Positions 1 through 7,873 of a stretch of DNA of 26,069 nt are shown here, one piece after another (position 1 is the first letter of the stretch; every line of letters starts with the position of its first letter). The stretch comes from an uncultured Prevotellaceae bacterium (GTDB lineage: Bacteria; Bacteroidota; Bacteroidia; Bacteroidales; Bacteroidaceae). The notes under the pieces are model-generated. The model was not told the origin of the DNA. It ran no database searches and saw only the letters and a list, made by a program, of their open reading frames with translations. The stretch spans positions 1 through 26,069 of the forward strand of contig CALZOH010000011.1 in the NCBI GenBank assembly GCA_945827465.1, read 5' to 3'. The position numbers and the translations under genes were made by a program.

Positions 1-180
1 GCAAAGTGGCTCATTTTTCCAATTTAGTGGTTTTGCTATGCTGGCAAAGTGCCTCATTTTCTCAAGGAAGGCATTTTGCTTGCGCAAAAAAGCACTCATT
101 TTTCCAAGGCAGGCATTTTGCTTGCATGCAAAACCACTCCTATTCCCAAGTTAGGCATTTTGCATGTATGCAGAGTCGCT
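1..180. repeat. Four degenerate 42-43 bp tandem units with internal inverted repeats
   Basis: Units begin with CTCATTTT-like sequence at about 10, 53, 95 and 137, a period of 42-43 bp. Bases 1-9 match the tail of a unit, so the array probably continues beyond the left edge. Each unit contains a TTTTGC...GCAAAA type inverted repeat, nearly perfect in unit 2 (75-90) and recognisable in units 1, 3 and 4, so each could fold as a small hairpin. There is no open reading frame of note. Function is unknown; it could be a terminator or attenuator array, or an intergenic repeat family. Confidence 0.75.
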
Positions 181-259
181 AACAATTTTTGCGAAGATTG
201 ATTTACACGGTGAAACATCTTTAAGACACAAGAAAAATGCAAATCCTTCGGCTTTTCAT

Positions 260-290
260 TTTGTCCTGCACTCGCTTTGCACTATCTTTG
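260..290 (+). promoter_or_regulatory. Bacteroidota-type promoter, copy 1 (distal)
   Basis: TTTG at 260-263, a 19-base spacer, and TATCTTTG at 283-290 match the -33 TTTG and -7 TAnnTTTG consensus. This is the first of three identical arrangements 84 bp apart upstream of the OmpA-type gene. Confidence 0.6.
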
Positions 291-343
291 GATAAGATAG
301 GCGGCTGCTCGGCAAGAAAAATGTAAATCCTTCGGCTTTTCAT

Positions 344-374
344 TTTGTTCTGCACTCACTTTACACTATCTTTG
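344..374 (+). promoter_or_regulatory. Bacteroidota-type promoter, copy 2 (middle)
   Basis: TTTG at 344-347 and TATCTTTG at 367-374 are again 19 bases apart. The spacer differs from copies 1 and 3 at a few bases, while both recognition elements are kept. Confidence 0.6.
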
Positions 375-427
375 GATAAGATAGGCGGCAGCTCGGCAAG
401 AAAAATGCAAATCCTTCGGCTTTTCAT

Positions 428-458
428 TTTGTCCTGCACTCGCTTTGCACTATCTTTG
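428..458 (+). promoter_or_regulatory. Bacteroidota-type promoter, copy 3 (proximal) for the OmpA-type gene
   Basis: TTTG at 428-431 and TATCTTTG at 451-458 have a 19-base spacer. The expected transcription start is near 464, giving a short 5' leader before the ATG at 486. This is the most likely main promoter of the lipoprotein gene. Confidence 0.7.
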
Positions 459-485
459 CAGCGAAAAAATATATATTTCACACAT

Positions 486-1169
486 ATGAAAGTAAACAAA
501 TGGTTGATCAGTGCCTTATGTGCACTTTTGTTATTCGGTAGTTGTAATATGAACAATACTACCAAAGGTGGTTTAATTGGTGCCGGTAGTGGAGCAGTCC
601 TTGGCGGAATCATCGGAAAGGTTGCTGGCAATACAGCAGTCGGTGCAGCGATTGGAACAGCCGTTGGTGCCGGTGCAGGAGTCATTATCGGCAAGAAGAT
701 GGACAAAGCTAAGGAAGCAGTAGCCAATCAAGTGCCCCAGGCACAGGTTGAAGAGGTGAAAGATAAGAATGGCTTGAAGTCGGTAAAGGTTACTTTCGAC
801 TCAGGAATCCTTTTCGCCACCAACAAAGCCGATTTGAGCAACGACGCTAAGGCTTCTCTGTCGAAGTTTGCCGCTGTTTTGAAGAACAATCCCGATATGG
901 ACGTCAATATATATGGTCATACCGACAACACCGGTACTGATGCCATCAACGATCCGCTCTCTTTGCGTCGTGCACAGTCTGTTCAGGGTTATCTTTCAAC
1001 CTGTGGTGTCAATGCATCACAGATGAAATCTGTCTTGGGAAAAGGTTCTAAGGAACCGGTTGCCTCTAACGACACCAAGGAAGGTCGTGCTCAGAATCGC
1101 CGTGTGGAGGTTTATCTCTACGCAAGCGAAGCGATGATTGAAGCAGCACAAAAAGAAGCCGGCGCATAA
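486..1169 (+). CDS. OmpA-family peptidoglycan-binding lipoprotein with glycine-zipper segment
   Basis: A 227-residue outer-membrane lipoprotein that probably ties the envelope to peptidoglycan. The signal peptide ends in a lipobox (LFGSC, Cys20). Residues about 28-70 are a Gly/Ala-rich glycine-zipper segment, like those in membrane-inserting envelope proteins. Residues about 98-212 are an OmpA C-terminal domain with the motif GHTDNTG (Asp147), the helix LSLRRAQSV and a closing NRRVEVYL (Arg206), the usual diaminopimelate contacts. The frame is open upstream to a TTG at 345, but that extension would translate through promoter repeats 2 and 3. The ATG at 486 gives a proper signal peptide and is preferred. 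Transcription is probably from the proximal repeat promoter, and an inverted repeat with a T-rich tail follows. Confidence 0.9.
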   Translation: MKVNKWLISALCALLLFGSCNMNNTTKGGLIGAGSGAVLGGIIGKVAGNTAVGAAIGTAVGAGAGVIIGKKMDKAKEAVANQVPQAQVEEVKDKNGLKSVKVTFDSGILFATNKADLSNDAKASLSKFAAVLKNNPDMDVNIYGHTDNTGTDAINDPLSLRRAQSVQGYLSTCGVNASQMKSVLGKGSKEPVASNDTKEGRAQNRRVEVYLYASEAMIEAAQKEAGA

Positions 1170-1192
1170 CTTTTTCTTCAGTAATTGATCCG

Positions 1193-1258
1193 TAAGACTT
1201 AAAATCCAGATGATTCTTTTCTGAAAAAGGTCATTCAGGTTTTAAGTCTTATTTTTAG
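1193..1258 (+). terminator. Probable terminator after the OmpA-type gene
   Basis: A 12 bp perfect inverted repeat (TAAGACTTAAAA at 1193-1204, TTTTAAGTCTTA at 1240-1251) is followed by a T-rich tail. The loop of about 35 bases is long but can pair partly inside. It lies between the lipoprotein gene and mtgA. Confidence 0.6.
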
Positions 1259-1269
1259 TTTTTGCTGTG

Positions 1270-1983
1270 ATGTTCATTCTATCCATATTTAATATTATCC
1301 GCCACATCTTAAAATGGTTGGTGGGCCTCTTTTTTGTCTCTACCATTTTGAGTGTATTGCTCTACAAGTGGATTCCGGTTCCCATCAGCCCGTTGATGGT
1401 GATACGTTGCGTCGAGCAGGTGGGTCGTGGCGAGAAAATCCGACTCAAGCACCATTGGGTAGACAAAGAAAAGATGTCACGATACCTTCCCGTAGCCGTT
1501 TTAGCCTCCGAAGACCAAAGATTTTACACTCACCACGGCTTCGACTTCAAAGAAATCGGTCACGCCATCCATGAACGCCAAACCGGAAAGCGTCAGCGCG
1601 GCGGAAGTACCATTAGTCAGCAAACGGCCAAGAATGTTTTTCTTTGGCCTGAGTCTTCGTGGTTAAGAAAAGGCTTTGAAGTTTACTTCACGGCCTTGAT
1701 AGAAATTTTCTGGAGTAAGGAACGCATCCTCGAGGTCTATCTCAACACCATCGAGATGGGGGATGGTATCTACGGAGCGGAGGCTGTGGCCCAGCAGCAT
1801 TTCAAATGTACCGCTCATGAACTCACTCGCGCGCAGTGCGCACTGATTGCTGCCACGCTACCGAATCCTCTGCGCTACAGTTCAGCCCATCCTTCGCGCT
1901 ACATGATGAAGCGCCAGTTGGCCATTATGAAACAAATGAAGCACATTGACCTTGTTCCCGGTTTCGGTAAGCCGAAATCATAA
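1270..1983 (+). CDS. mtgA: Monofunctional biosynthetic peptidoglycan transglycosylase (GT51)
   Basis: Polymerises lipid II into glycan strands on the outer face of the inner membrane, without a transpeptidase domain. One membrane segment lies near residues 9-33. The GT51 domain shows the catalytic-glutamate motif ASEDQRFYTHHGFD (Glu about 81), then RGGSTISQQTAKN, the second-glutamate region ILEVYLNTIEMG, and GAEAVAQQHF. The length of about 237 residues is normal for MtgA. A GTG at 1267 is in frame just upstream, but the ATG at 1270 is the simpler start. The gene stands alone, convergent with the TIR protein gene. Confidence 0.93.
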   Translation: MFILSIFNIIRHILKWLVGLFFVSTILSVLLYKWIPVPISPLMVIRCVEQVGRGEKIRLKHHWVDKEKMSRYLPVAVLASEDQRFYTHHGFDFKEIGHAIHERQTGKRQRGGSTISQQTAKNVFLWPESSWLRKGFEVYFTALIEIFWSKERILEVYLNTIEMGDGIYGAEAVAQQHFKCTAHELTRAQCALIAATLPNPLRYSSAHPSRYMMKRQLAIMKQMKHIDLVPGFGKPKS

Positions 1984-2060
1984 TGTCAATGCGCTGAAGC
2001 CCGGATGTGAGGGCTTCCTACCGATAAAAATCTCTCTGACTTTTTCCTCTGAGCGGTTGT

Positions 2061-2618
2061 TCAGAGTCCTCTTCCGTGACAGTTTTTGAATGCTTTGCCT
2101 GAACCACAAGGGCAGGGTTCATTCGGCCCGATGTAAATGGTTTTCTTCTTCACGGGAGGCGTTGGCTCAGCCTGCGCAGGTGTCGGTGAGGGTGGGAGAG
2201 GTGTTTCAACGTCCTTTTTCAGCCAGTGCTGCAAGTCACGGATGAGTTTATTCATCTGCATGGGCACTCGCGAGTCGATGTTATTCTTCGACCCGTATTC
2301 CAACAGGAAGATATTGTCGAGGGGCGAGTCGTCCAACTTGACCAGCACCACCCGTTTCTTCTTGGCAATGGCGTAATTGTGTTCCTTAATGGTCCAGTCA
2401 TTCTCAAAGTCTATGTTCAGATGGACGCTTGAGTGCATGAACAGCACTACATCGGCCTTGTCGATGGCGTTGCAAATAACCGATGCAAACTGCACACTGC
2501 TTTCGATGCCGTCGAGATCGACCCAACACTTCTCACCGAGGGCTTGCTCAATTTGGTGAACGATCTTGAAAACCTTTTCGCTGTCTACGCGTTTATAGCT
2601 AATGAATATTCTTGCCAT
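2061..2618 (-). CDS. TIR-domain protein with C-terminal SEC-C zinc motif
   Basis: A 185-residue soluble protein. Residues 1-135 form a TIR fold (TIR_2 type): strand A IFISYKRVDSEKV, then ADVVLFMHSS, then a W-x-x-x-E segment (WTIKEHNYA) whose Glu79 sits where TIR NADases have their catalytic glutamate, then a strand VVLVKLD. A proline-rich linker (about 140-156) joins a SEC-C motif, PCPCGSGKAFKNCHG, with Cys169, Cys171, Cys180 and His181 as zinc ligands. The frame is open upstream to 2717, but that extension overlaps the preceding gene; the ATG at 2618 starts directly on strand A. Bacterial TIR proteins often degrade NAD+ or make signalling nucleotides in phage defence. No partner gene is next to it, so the role is open. 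Confidence 0.75.
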   Translation of the reverse strand: MARIFISYKRVDSEKVFKIVHQIEQALGEKCWVDLDGIESSVQFASVICNAIDKADVVLFMHSSVHLNIDFENDWTIKEHNYAIAKKKRVVLVKLDDSPLDNIFLLEYGSKNNIDSRVPMQMNKLIRDLQHWLKKDVETPLPPSPTPAQAEPTPPVKKKTIYIGPNEPCPCGSGKAFKNCHGRGL

Positions 2619-2661
2619 GGTTGTCTTTGGTAAGTTGTAGGGATGCTTCTTGCCGCCCGGA

Positions 2662-4908
2662 TTAAGGCAGGCGGTACGTATATTGGTTCTTGCCTGCGGG
2701 TGAGGTGGAGGTGACAATGTATTTTTCGAGACATTCCTTGGCTACTTGATAGGTGTCGCCTTCGGGTTCAGGCAGATATCGGGTGAGGGGAGTCTCGTGC
2801 GCCCAGTTCCAATCGTGTTCAAACCAGCCATTCTGAGGTGCCTGCAGATGATGAGAGAAGAAGTATTCCCAGCGAGGATAGTAAAAATCCTTCAGCAGTC
2901 CCTGCCACTGACGGTAACTGTAGTCACGCAGTCCGCCACCTTCACTTTGCCGCTCGTGTCCCCAGGTGGTGATGAGCGTTCGGGCATTGTCACGCTCCAA
3001 CCAGTCTTGCAGGGCCGGTGTCCAGCCCTTTATTTCGGTAGCAGCCTGTCTGGCGGTCTCGGTCCAGTTGCCAAGGCGGAAGATGCGGTTGGTGCCCAAG
3101 AGTCGGTCCATGTCGAGTATCAGTTGCAAGAAGCAGTCGCGACGGGCTGAGAACAATTTTTGGTCGCCTTTTTCCTTCGCTTCGCGAATGGACTGTAATA
3201 AATAATAGGAATAGTCGCTCAACGTCTGACGGGTGACGTCGCACAGGTCGTAACTGTAGTTGGCCTGGCTGTAGGAGTGTTTGGCCACCAGGGGAGCGGC
3301 TTTGAGCAGGGCCATGTTAGCTGCAATGAACTCATGAATCTTGTCTTTGTAGAAAATGTCACATCCTCCCCACGTGCTCACACTGTTTACGCGGAGCGAC
3401 GGACGGGCACATACCACGGCTTCGTGAGGTCCTTGCAGCGCGGTAGTGTTGTTCAACGCCGTTTCGAGCAGTCCCGTCCAGGCCTCAAGGGCCGGTTGGT
3501 TGGGGGCACCATATCGGGCGAGCACGTAATCCTTGATCCACTCGTGGGTGTCGGGTTGCGAGTCCATCCAAGGCAGTTCATACAGCAGATCATACACTAC
3601 CGGCGTCTGTTCAATGGCTTCGGGAGCCGAACCGATGCCTCGGATGGTGGCGTATTGTTGACTATATCTGAAATAATTGTCTGACATCTTGGGCAGACGT
3701 CCGAAAAAGCCCGTACGACCGCCAAAATTCGGAATGGCACAATACACTGCCTCCTGGGGTTCATATCCCTTGTAGTAGTCAAAGGCCGGTTTGCCATCGC
3801 TAAAGAGGTCAAGCACAATCAGTCGTTTGTCAGGCACGGCAGTCAGTGACGAACGCTGGTAAGAGTTCCATTGCCACTGCTGAATGACCCATTTGGAATT
3901 CGTTCCGATACACTTGTTCATGGCATCAAAGATGGCTCGATAGCCTTCGCTATAGCGTCCGCTGGCAATAGTGCCGCCTTCGTGGAAGGGATCCATGCTA
4001 TAATAGCGGCTATCACCCATGACGGCTTTCAGCCGAAGGTAATATTCTTGGGCTTTGATGGCAAAATCCTTTCCGCTGGGGTCTAATATGTACGGACGTT
4101 GGAATCCGCACCACAATCCAGTCTTATCTGTTGCAATACCGGTGACTTCGGTGAAGTTGCTGGGCACCATGCCACTGAAGCCGGGCAATACCGGTTGCAT
4201 GCCCAGTTCCCTTTCACGGTCGCAAATCTGCTTGGCCAACTTGGCTTGGCGTACAAACCAATTGTTATTGGACGTGCCGCCCCATCCTTCAAGGTTGTTC
4301 ATGCCCCACCAAGCCGTAAAAGCCGGTCCCGGAATGAATGCTTCGGCGTCGGCTTCGGTATATCCGCAGTCTTTCATCAGGAAATCGCGCCAAACCGTTT
4401 CCAAACCCACAATCTGCAGAGGCATATTGATGCCGCGCAGGGCCATCCAGTCTATTTCTTGTTGCCACCGCTCCCAGGTCCAAGCCGTCATGGAGTAGCC
4501 GAAGGTACAATAATTCAGGTAATATCGGTAGTCGGCCCGACAGGAGTGTCTCTCCGTCCGGGTGGGAACGGGAAAATTCACTTGGCTGAGGTCGGTCGTG
4601 AGGTGATTCCACGTTAAATTGACGTGGGCATAATGATTCAGGTACCAACCGATGCCTGCGCACACGGCAATAGTGGATGAACCTTTGATGAGCGGACGTT
4701 TCCCGCTTCGGTCAGCCGTAATTTCAAACACATCGGTGCCTGGCGCCAGGCTGGCATCCACTTGTGTGGCGATGCGTTTCGATGTCCCTTTTCCGCCAAT
4801 GCGGTTGAGCAGGCCGTCAAGGGCTTTTGCCGATGTCGGAAGGGCTGTTAAGATAAAAAAAAGGCATGATGCGAGGGCAAGAGTCAGGATGATCAGTAGT
4901 CGTTTCAT
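2662..4908 (-). CDS. Alpha-N-acetylglucosaminidase, family GH89 (NAGLU-like)
   Basis: A 748-residue exported glycoside hydrolase that would release terminal alpha-linked GlcNAc, for example from mucin glycans or heparan-type chains. The signal peptide covers about residues 1-28. A LASC sequence at 12-15 looks like a lipobox but is followed by more hydrophobic residues, so cleavage near SAKA is likelier. The order matches NAGLU: an N-terminal alpha/beta domain (about 30-120), a TIM barrel with conserved WQQEIDWMALRGINMPL, FTAWWGMNNLEGWGG and YYSMDPFHEGG (Glu310, probable acid/base), then GIGSAPEAIEQ (Glu430, probable nucleophile), and a helical C-terminal domain. The 120-residue gap between the two glutamates resembles that in characterised GH89 enzymes. 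No susCD pair is adjacent. The TIR gene starts 43 bases downstream on the same strand. Confidence 0.93.
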   Translation of the reverse strand: MKRLLIILTLALASCLFFILTALPTSAKALDGLLNRIGGKGTSKRIATQVDASLAPGTDVFEITADRSGKRPLIKGSSTIAVCAGIGWYLNHYAHVNLTWNHLTTDLSQVNFPVPTRTERHSCRADYRYYLNYCTFGYSMTAWTWERWQQEIDWMALRGINMPLQIVGLETVWRDFLMKDCGYTEADAEAFIPGPAFTAWWGMNNLEGWGGTSNNNWFVRQAKLAKQICDRERELGMQPVLPGFSGMVPSNFTEVTGIATDKTGLWCGFQRPYILDPSGKDFAIKAQEYYLRLKAVMGDSRYYSMDPFHEGGTIASGRYSEGYRAIFDAMNKCIGTNSKWVIQQWQWNSYQRSSLTAVPDKRLIVLDLFSDGKPAFDYYKGYEPQEAVYCAIPNFGGRTGFFGRLPKMSDNYFRYSQQYATIRGIGSAPEAIEQTPVVYDLLYELPWMDSQPDTHEWIKDYVLARYGAPNQPALEAWTGLLETALNNTTALQGPHEAVVCARPSLRVNSVSTWGGCDIFYKDKIHEFIAANMALLKAAPLVAKHSYSQANYSYDLCDVTRQTLSDYSYYLLQSIREAKEKGDQKLFSARRDCFLQLILDMDRLLGTNRIFRLGNWTETARQAATEIKGWTPALQDWLERDNARTLITTWGHERQSEGGGLRDYSYRQWQGLLKDFYYPRWEYFFSHHLQAPQNGWFEHDWNWAHETPLTRYLPEPEGDTYQVAKECLEKYIVTSTSPAGKNQYTYRLP

Positions 4909-5186
4909 CTGGAAAGGTGTATGTAATTGAGTTTAACTAAAAGGAGGCTGCTGTTTCGCTTTTCGCAGAGGGAGCAGGGGAGCGTAACGGTTCACCGAGT
5001 TCAAAGTTACTGCATTATTCCATAAAGAAAGTGTCTTTCATCGGGTTTTTCGTTCTTCTGCCCGAAAAATGAGTGTTTGACGGGTGCGTTTCAGCTTCTC
5101 TTTTGCGCGAAGGAGCGTTTAAGCGGTGTCGGGCAGAGTTGATGCGCATGCCATAAATCTCTGCTGCCGCGTGAGAAGAAAAGAAA
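4909..5186. other. Intergenic region between the GH89 gene and the prs terminator
   Basis: No coding potential is seen. On the minus strand CAAAGTTA at 5002-5009 reads TAACTTTG, a fair -7 element for the GH89 gene, leaving a 5' leader of about 85-90 bases. No good -33 TTTG lies at the usual distance, so this promoter is tentative. The rest is unremarkable. Confidence 0.4.
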
Positions 5187-5223
5187 AAGCGCGTGAATGC
5201 TTCTACGGAGCATCCACGCGCTT
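5187..5223 (-). terminator. Strong rho-independent terminator of prs
   Basis: A 15 bp stem (5187-5201 with 5209-5223, one wobble pair) encloses a 7-base loop. Read on the minus strand it is GC-rich and followed by TTTTTCTTTTCTT, as expected for an intrinsic terminator about 30 bases after the prs stop. Confidence 0.9.
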
Positions 5224-5255
5224 GCGTTCCGTTGGGAAACTCTCTTTATCAGAGA

Positions 5256-6194
5256 TTATACAATATATTGTGAACTGATTGATTCATTGTTTTCAACTCG
5301 GCGAATGGTTTCGGCAAAGATGTCGGCCACCGTGATTTGCTTTACCTTGCTGCACTGCTTGGTGTAGGGGATAGAGTCGGTGAAGACCATCTCTTCCAAT
5401 ACGGAATCTTCGATTCTTTGGGTAGCGGGATCTGACATGACGCAGTGAGAAGCCACTGCGCGTACCGAAAGAGCGCCATTGTCTTTCATGATTTGGGCTG
5501 CCTTGGTGATGGAACCGGCTGTGTCGACCATATCATCCACTAACACCACGTTTTTACCCTTTACGTCACCAATCACTTGCATGGTAGCCACCTCGTTAGC
5601 CTTCACTCTACTCTTATTGCAGAGTACCAGCGGGCAGTGCAGATACTTCGCATAGGTGTTGGCACGCTTGGAACCGCCCACGTCGGGGGTTGCAATGCAC
5701 AAATTGTCCAAGTTCAGGCTCTTGATATAAGGAAGCATGATGCTGGAAGCATATAAATGATCGACCGGAACGTCAAAGAATCCCTGCTCTTGGTCTGCGT
5801 GCAGGTCCATAGTGATCAAGCGGTCAATACCGGCCACACTCAACAAGTCGGCAACGAGTTTTGCGCCGATGGAAACACGTGGCTTGTCTTTTCTATCCTG
5901 TCTTGCCCAACCAAAATAGGGTATCACAGCGATGATATGGCGTGCTGACGCACGTTTTGCTGCATCAATCATCAGGAGAAGTTCCATTAAGTTGTCGGAA
6001 TTGGGGAACGTCGATTGTACCAAGAATACATCGCGGCCGCGAATCGACTCCTCATACGATACTGAAAATTCTCCGTCTGCAAAATGTGTTATTACCAAGT
6101 TTCCCATAGGCTTTCCCAAACTCTCACAGATCTTCTCTGTCAGATATTTGGACTTTGTTCCTGAGAAAACCATAAATGATGAATTGTCACTCAT
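5256..6194 (-). CDS. prs: Ribose-phosphate pyrophosphokinase (PRPP synthetase)
   Basis: Makes 5-phosphoribosyl-1-pyrophosphate from ribose 5-phosphate and ATP, the precursor of nucleotides, histidine, tryptophan and NAD. The 312-residue length is typical of class I enzymes. Visible motifs are the ATP-binding loop and flexible region YFGWARQDRKDKPRVS (93-108), the Asp-His pair in MDLHADQEQGFF (about 129-140), the ribose-binding region TPDVGG, and the PRPP loop VLVDDMVDTAGS (217-228). It has its own terminator and probably its own promoter. Confidence 0.97.
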   Translation of the reverse strand: MSDNSSFMVFSGTKSKYLTEKICESLGKPMGNLVITHFADGEFSVSYEESIRGRDVFLVQSTFPNSDNLMELLLMIDAAKRASARHIIAVIPYFGWARQDRKDKPRVSIGAKLVADLLSVAGIDRLITMDLHADQEQGFFDVPVDHLYASSIMLPYIKSLNLDNLCIATPDVGGSKRANTYAKYLHCPLVLCNKSRVKANEVATMQVIGDVKGKNVVLVDDMVDTAGSITKAAQIMKDNGALSVRAVASHCVMSDPATQRIEDSVLEEMVFTDSIPYTKQCSKVKQITVADIFAETIRRVENNESISSQYIV

Positions 6195-6267
6195 TTTAGT
6201 CTCTTGTTTTTATGTCTCGTTATTGTTGTTTAGATGCGACTTTGTGAAGGGATCTCCTTTCGAGGTG

Positions 6268-6275
6268 CAAAATTA
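6268..6275 (-). promoter_or_regulatory. Candidate -7 element for prs
   Basis: On the minus strand the sequence reads TAATTTTG, matching TAnnTTTG, about 75 bases upstream of the prs start in the gap after the kinase-RapZ gene. No convincing -33 TTTG lies 19-20 bases further up. Confidence 0.4.
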
Positions 6276-6313
6276 ACTATTTATAAAGATAAATTTGACC
6301 TTCTTCTGAATTA

Positions 6314-7873
6314 TTATTCATCTTTCGCCGCTGATTCTTTGGCGGGGAGCACGTATTGGATGTTTTGTTCGCGATGGCACACCCTGACTTCCACTCCGTA
6401 GAGCTGGTTCAGGTGGTGGGCAAGGTGTTCGGCCGAGTAGACACTGCGATGTTGGCCGCCGGTACATCCAAAACTGAACATCAAGTCGGTAAACCCTCGT
6501 TGCAGATACCTTTCGACGTGTTTGTCAGCCAGTGCATACACGTGCTCCAGGTATGTCACTATCTCGCCATCGTCTTCTAAGAAGCGGATAACAGGTTCAT
6601 CGAGTCCCGTCAGATGTTTATAAGGCTCGTAACGGCCCGGATTGTGGGTGCTTCGGCAGTCAAACACGTAGCCACCACCATTGCCCGAGGTGTCTTCGGG
6701 AATTCCTTTGTGAAAACTAAAACTGTTTACTCTGACGGAGAGGCGTCCCTTGTTGTCATATTTAGAGAAGGTGGGCTTGCCATCTATCGGATTGGCTTTA
6801 TAAAGCTTTGACTCGGTGGTTTTATAGCCATCTTTTCGCTCTTTGATCTCTTCTTTGATTTGGAATTGGGGTAATTCCGTGATACGTTGCAGTATTTCTT
6901 GCAGGTTAGGGTAGGGACAGCTGTCATTATTCAGTGCGTCGCGCAGGTTAGCGATGGCTGGCGGAATACTGTCGATGAAATATTGCTTTTTCTCAAAATA
7001 TCCACGGAAACCATAGGCTCCCAGCACCTGCAACAGGCGGAACAAAACGAAGAGACGGATGTTCTGTCGGAACGTTGTCTCCTTCACTTCGCGATATTGT
7101 CTCAGCGAGTCGAGATAGAGGTCAATCATTTCGTCGCGCAACGACTGCGGATAGCGCGCTGAAGCTTGCCACAAGAAAGAGACCACGTCATATTCCATCG
7201 GGCCGCGTCGCCCACCTTGATAATCGATGAAAAATGGCTCGCCTTCATCGGTCAGCATCACGTTGCGTGCCTGAAAATCGCGATACATGAATGTTTCGCC
7301 GAAGTCAACCGTCAAATCCTTGGCCAGGAGTTGGAAGGAAGCTTCAAGACGCAACTCATTAAAGTCAATTTCGAGGGGCTTCAGGAAACAATACTTGAAA
7401 TAGTTCAAATCGAAGAGCACATTGTTGCGGTCAAACATCGGCTGAGGGTAACATTGGTTGTAATCCAAGCCGTGACCTCCCTTAATTTGAAACTCCGGCA
7501 GTTTTTTCAGCGTGCGTTTGATCAAATCCTTCTCTTTGAGGTTATACCTTCCGCCTGCTTTCCTCCCCGCTTCGAGCGCCTGATAAAGTGAGAGGCGACC
7601 CAAGTCGTTTTGGAGATAGCGGAGTCGGTCTTCCGACACGGCGAGGATCTCCGGTACGGGCAACTTGCGTTGTTTGAACTGTCGCGAAAGGTAAATGAAG
7701 GCATTGCTCTCTTCTGCCGAGTTGTCATACACCCCAATGACGGTGGCGGGGTGTTTGCCTGCTGGTGCATAGAGGCGATAATATTTTCGGCTGCTTCCCG
7801 ATTCGGGAATACTTTCAATGCGTTCCGGATCTAAGCCCGTCCACTGTCGGTAGAGTAGTGCTAAAAGTTGCAT
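6314..7873 (-). CDS. Aminoglycoside-phosphotransferase-like kinase fused to a RapZ C-terminal domain
   Basis: A 519-residue two-domain protein. Residues 1 to about 330 are an APH/choline-kinase-like sugar kinase with the catalytic loop YRDFQARNVML (Asp199, Asn204) and the metal-binding FIDYQGG (Asp217). The APH family includes AmgK, which phosphorylates the anomeric position of MurNAc and GlcNAc in peptidoglycan recycling. Residues about 365-510 match the C-terminal domain of RapZ, including FDCRSTHNPG, LTGLDEPV and the signature GCTGGQHRSV; in E. coli that domain senses glucosamine-6-phosphate. The N-terminal P-loop ATPase domain of classical RapZ is absent. The start overlaps the rsmE stop by 13 bases. 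A MurU-like gene lies about 1.5 kb away on the other strand. Substrate and sensing role are inferred. Confidence 0.85.
   Translation of the reverse strand: MQLLALLYRQWTGLDPERIESIPESGSSRKYYRLYAPAGKHPATVIGVYDNSAEESNAFIYLSRQFKQRKLPVPEILAVSEDRLRYLQNDLGRLSLYQALEAGRKAGGRYNLKEKDLIKRTLKKLPEFQIKGGHGLDYNQCYPQPMFDRNNVLFDLNYFKYCFLKPLEIDFNELRLEASFQLLAKDLTVDFGETFMYRDFQARNVMLTDEGEPFFIDYQGGRRGPMEYDVVSFLWQASARYPQSLRDEMIDLYLDSLRQYREVKETTFRQNIRLFVLFRLLQVLGAYGFRGYFEKKQYFIDSIPPAIANLRDALNNDSCPYPNLQEILQRITELPQFQIKEEIKERKDGYKTTESKLYKANPIDGKPTFSKYDNKGRLSVRVNSFSFHKGIPEDTSGNGGGYVFDCRSTHNPGRYEPYKHLTGLDEPVIRFLEDDGEIVTYLEHVYALADKHVERYLQRGFTDLMFSFGCTGGQHRSVYSAEHLAHHLNQLYGVEVRVCHREQNIQYVLPAKESAAKDE

Larger units (their letters stand above)
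230..462 (+). repeat. Three tandem 84 bp direct repeats carrying promoters
   Basis: Copies start at 230, 314 and 398. The first two are full 84 bp units and the third stops after about 65 bp, where the ompA-like 5' leader begins. Copies 1 and 3 are nearly identical over their shared part and copy 2 has a few substitutions. The repeats are contiguous with no unique spacers, so this is not a CRISPR array. Each copy holds a whole Bacteroidota-type promoter. Confidence 0.9.

Noticed and set aside
230..462. CRISPR-like array
   Set aside because: The 84 bp repeats are directly adjacent with no unique spacers, and no cas genes are present.
345..485. N-terminal extension of the OmpA-type protein from a TTG start
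   Set aside because: The extension is a translation of the promoter repeats and would bury the lipoprotein signal peptide; ATG at 486 is better.
1996..2066. Two small hairpins between mtgA and the TIR gene (1996-2017 and 2047-2066) as terminators
   Set aside because: Stems of 7 and 6 bp lack a T-run directly downstream on either strand.
2619..2717. N-terminal extension of the TIR protein
   Set aside because: It overlaps the end of the GH89 gene, is proline-rich and unlike any TIR N-terminus; the domain starts cleanly at the ATG at 2618.
3277..4617. Long plus-strand frames opposite the GH89 gene
   Set aside because: They are antisense shadows of a well-supported enzyme and show no domain-like features.
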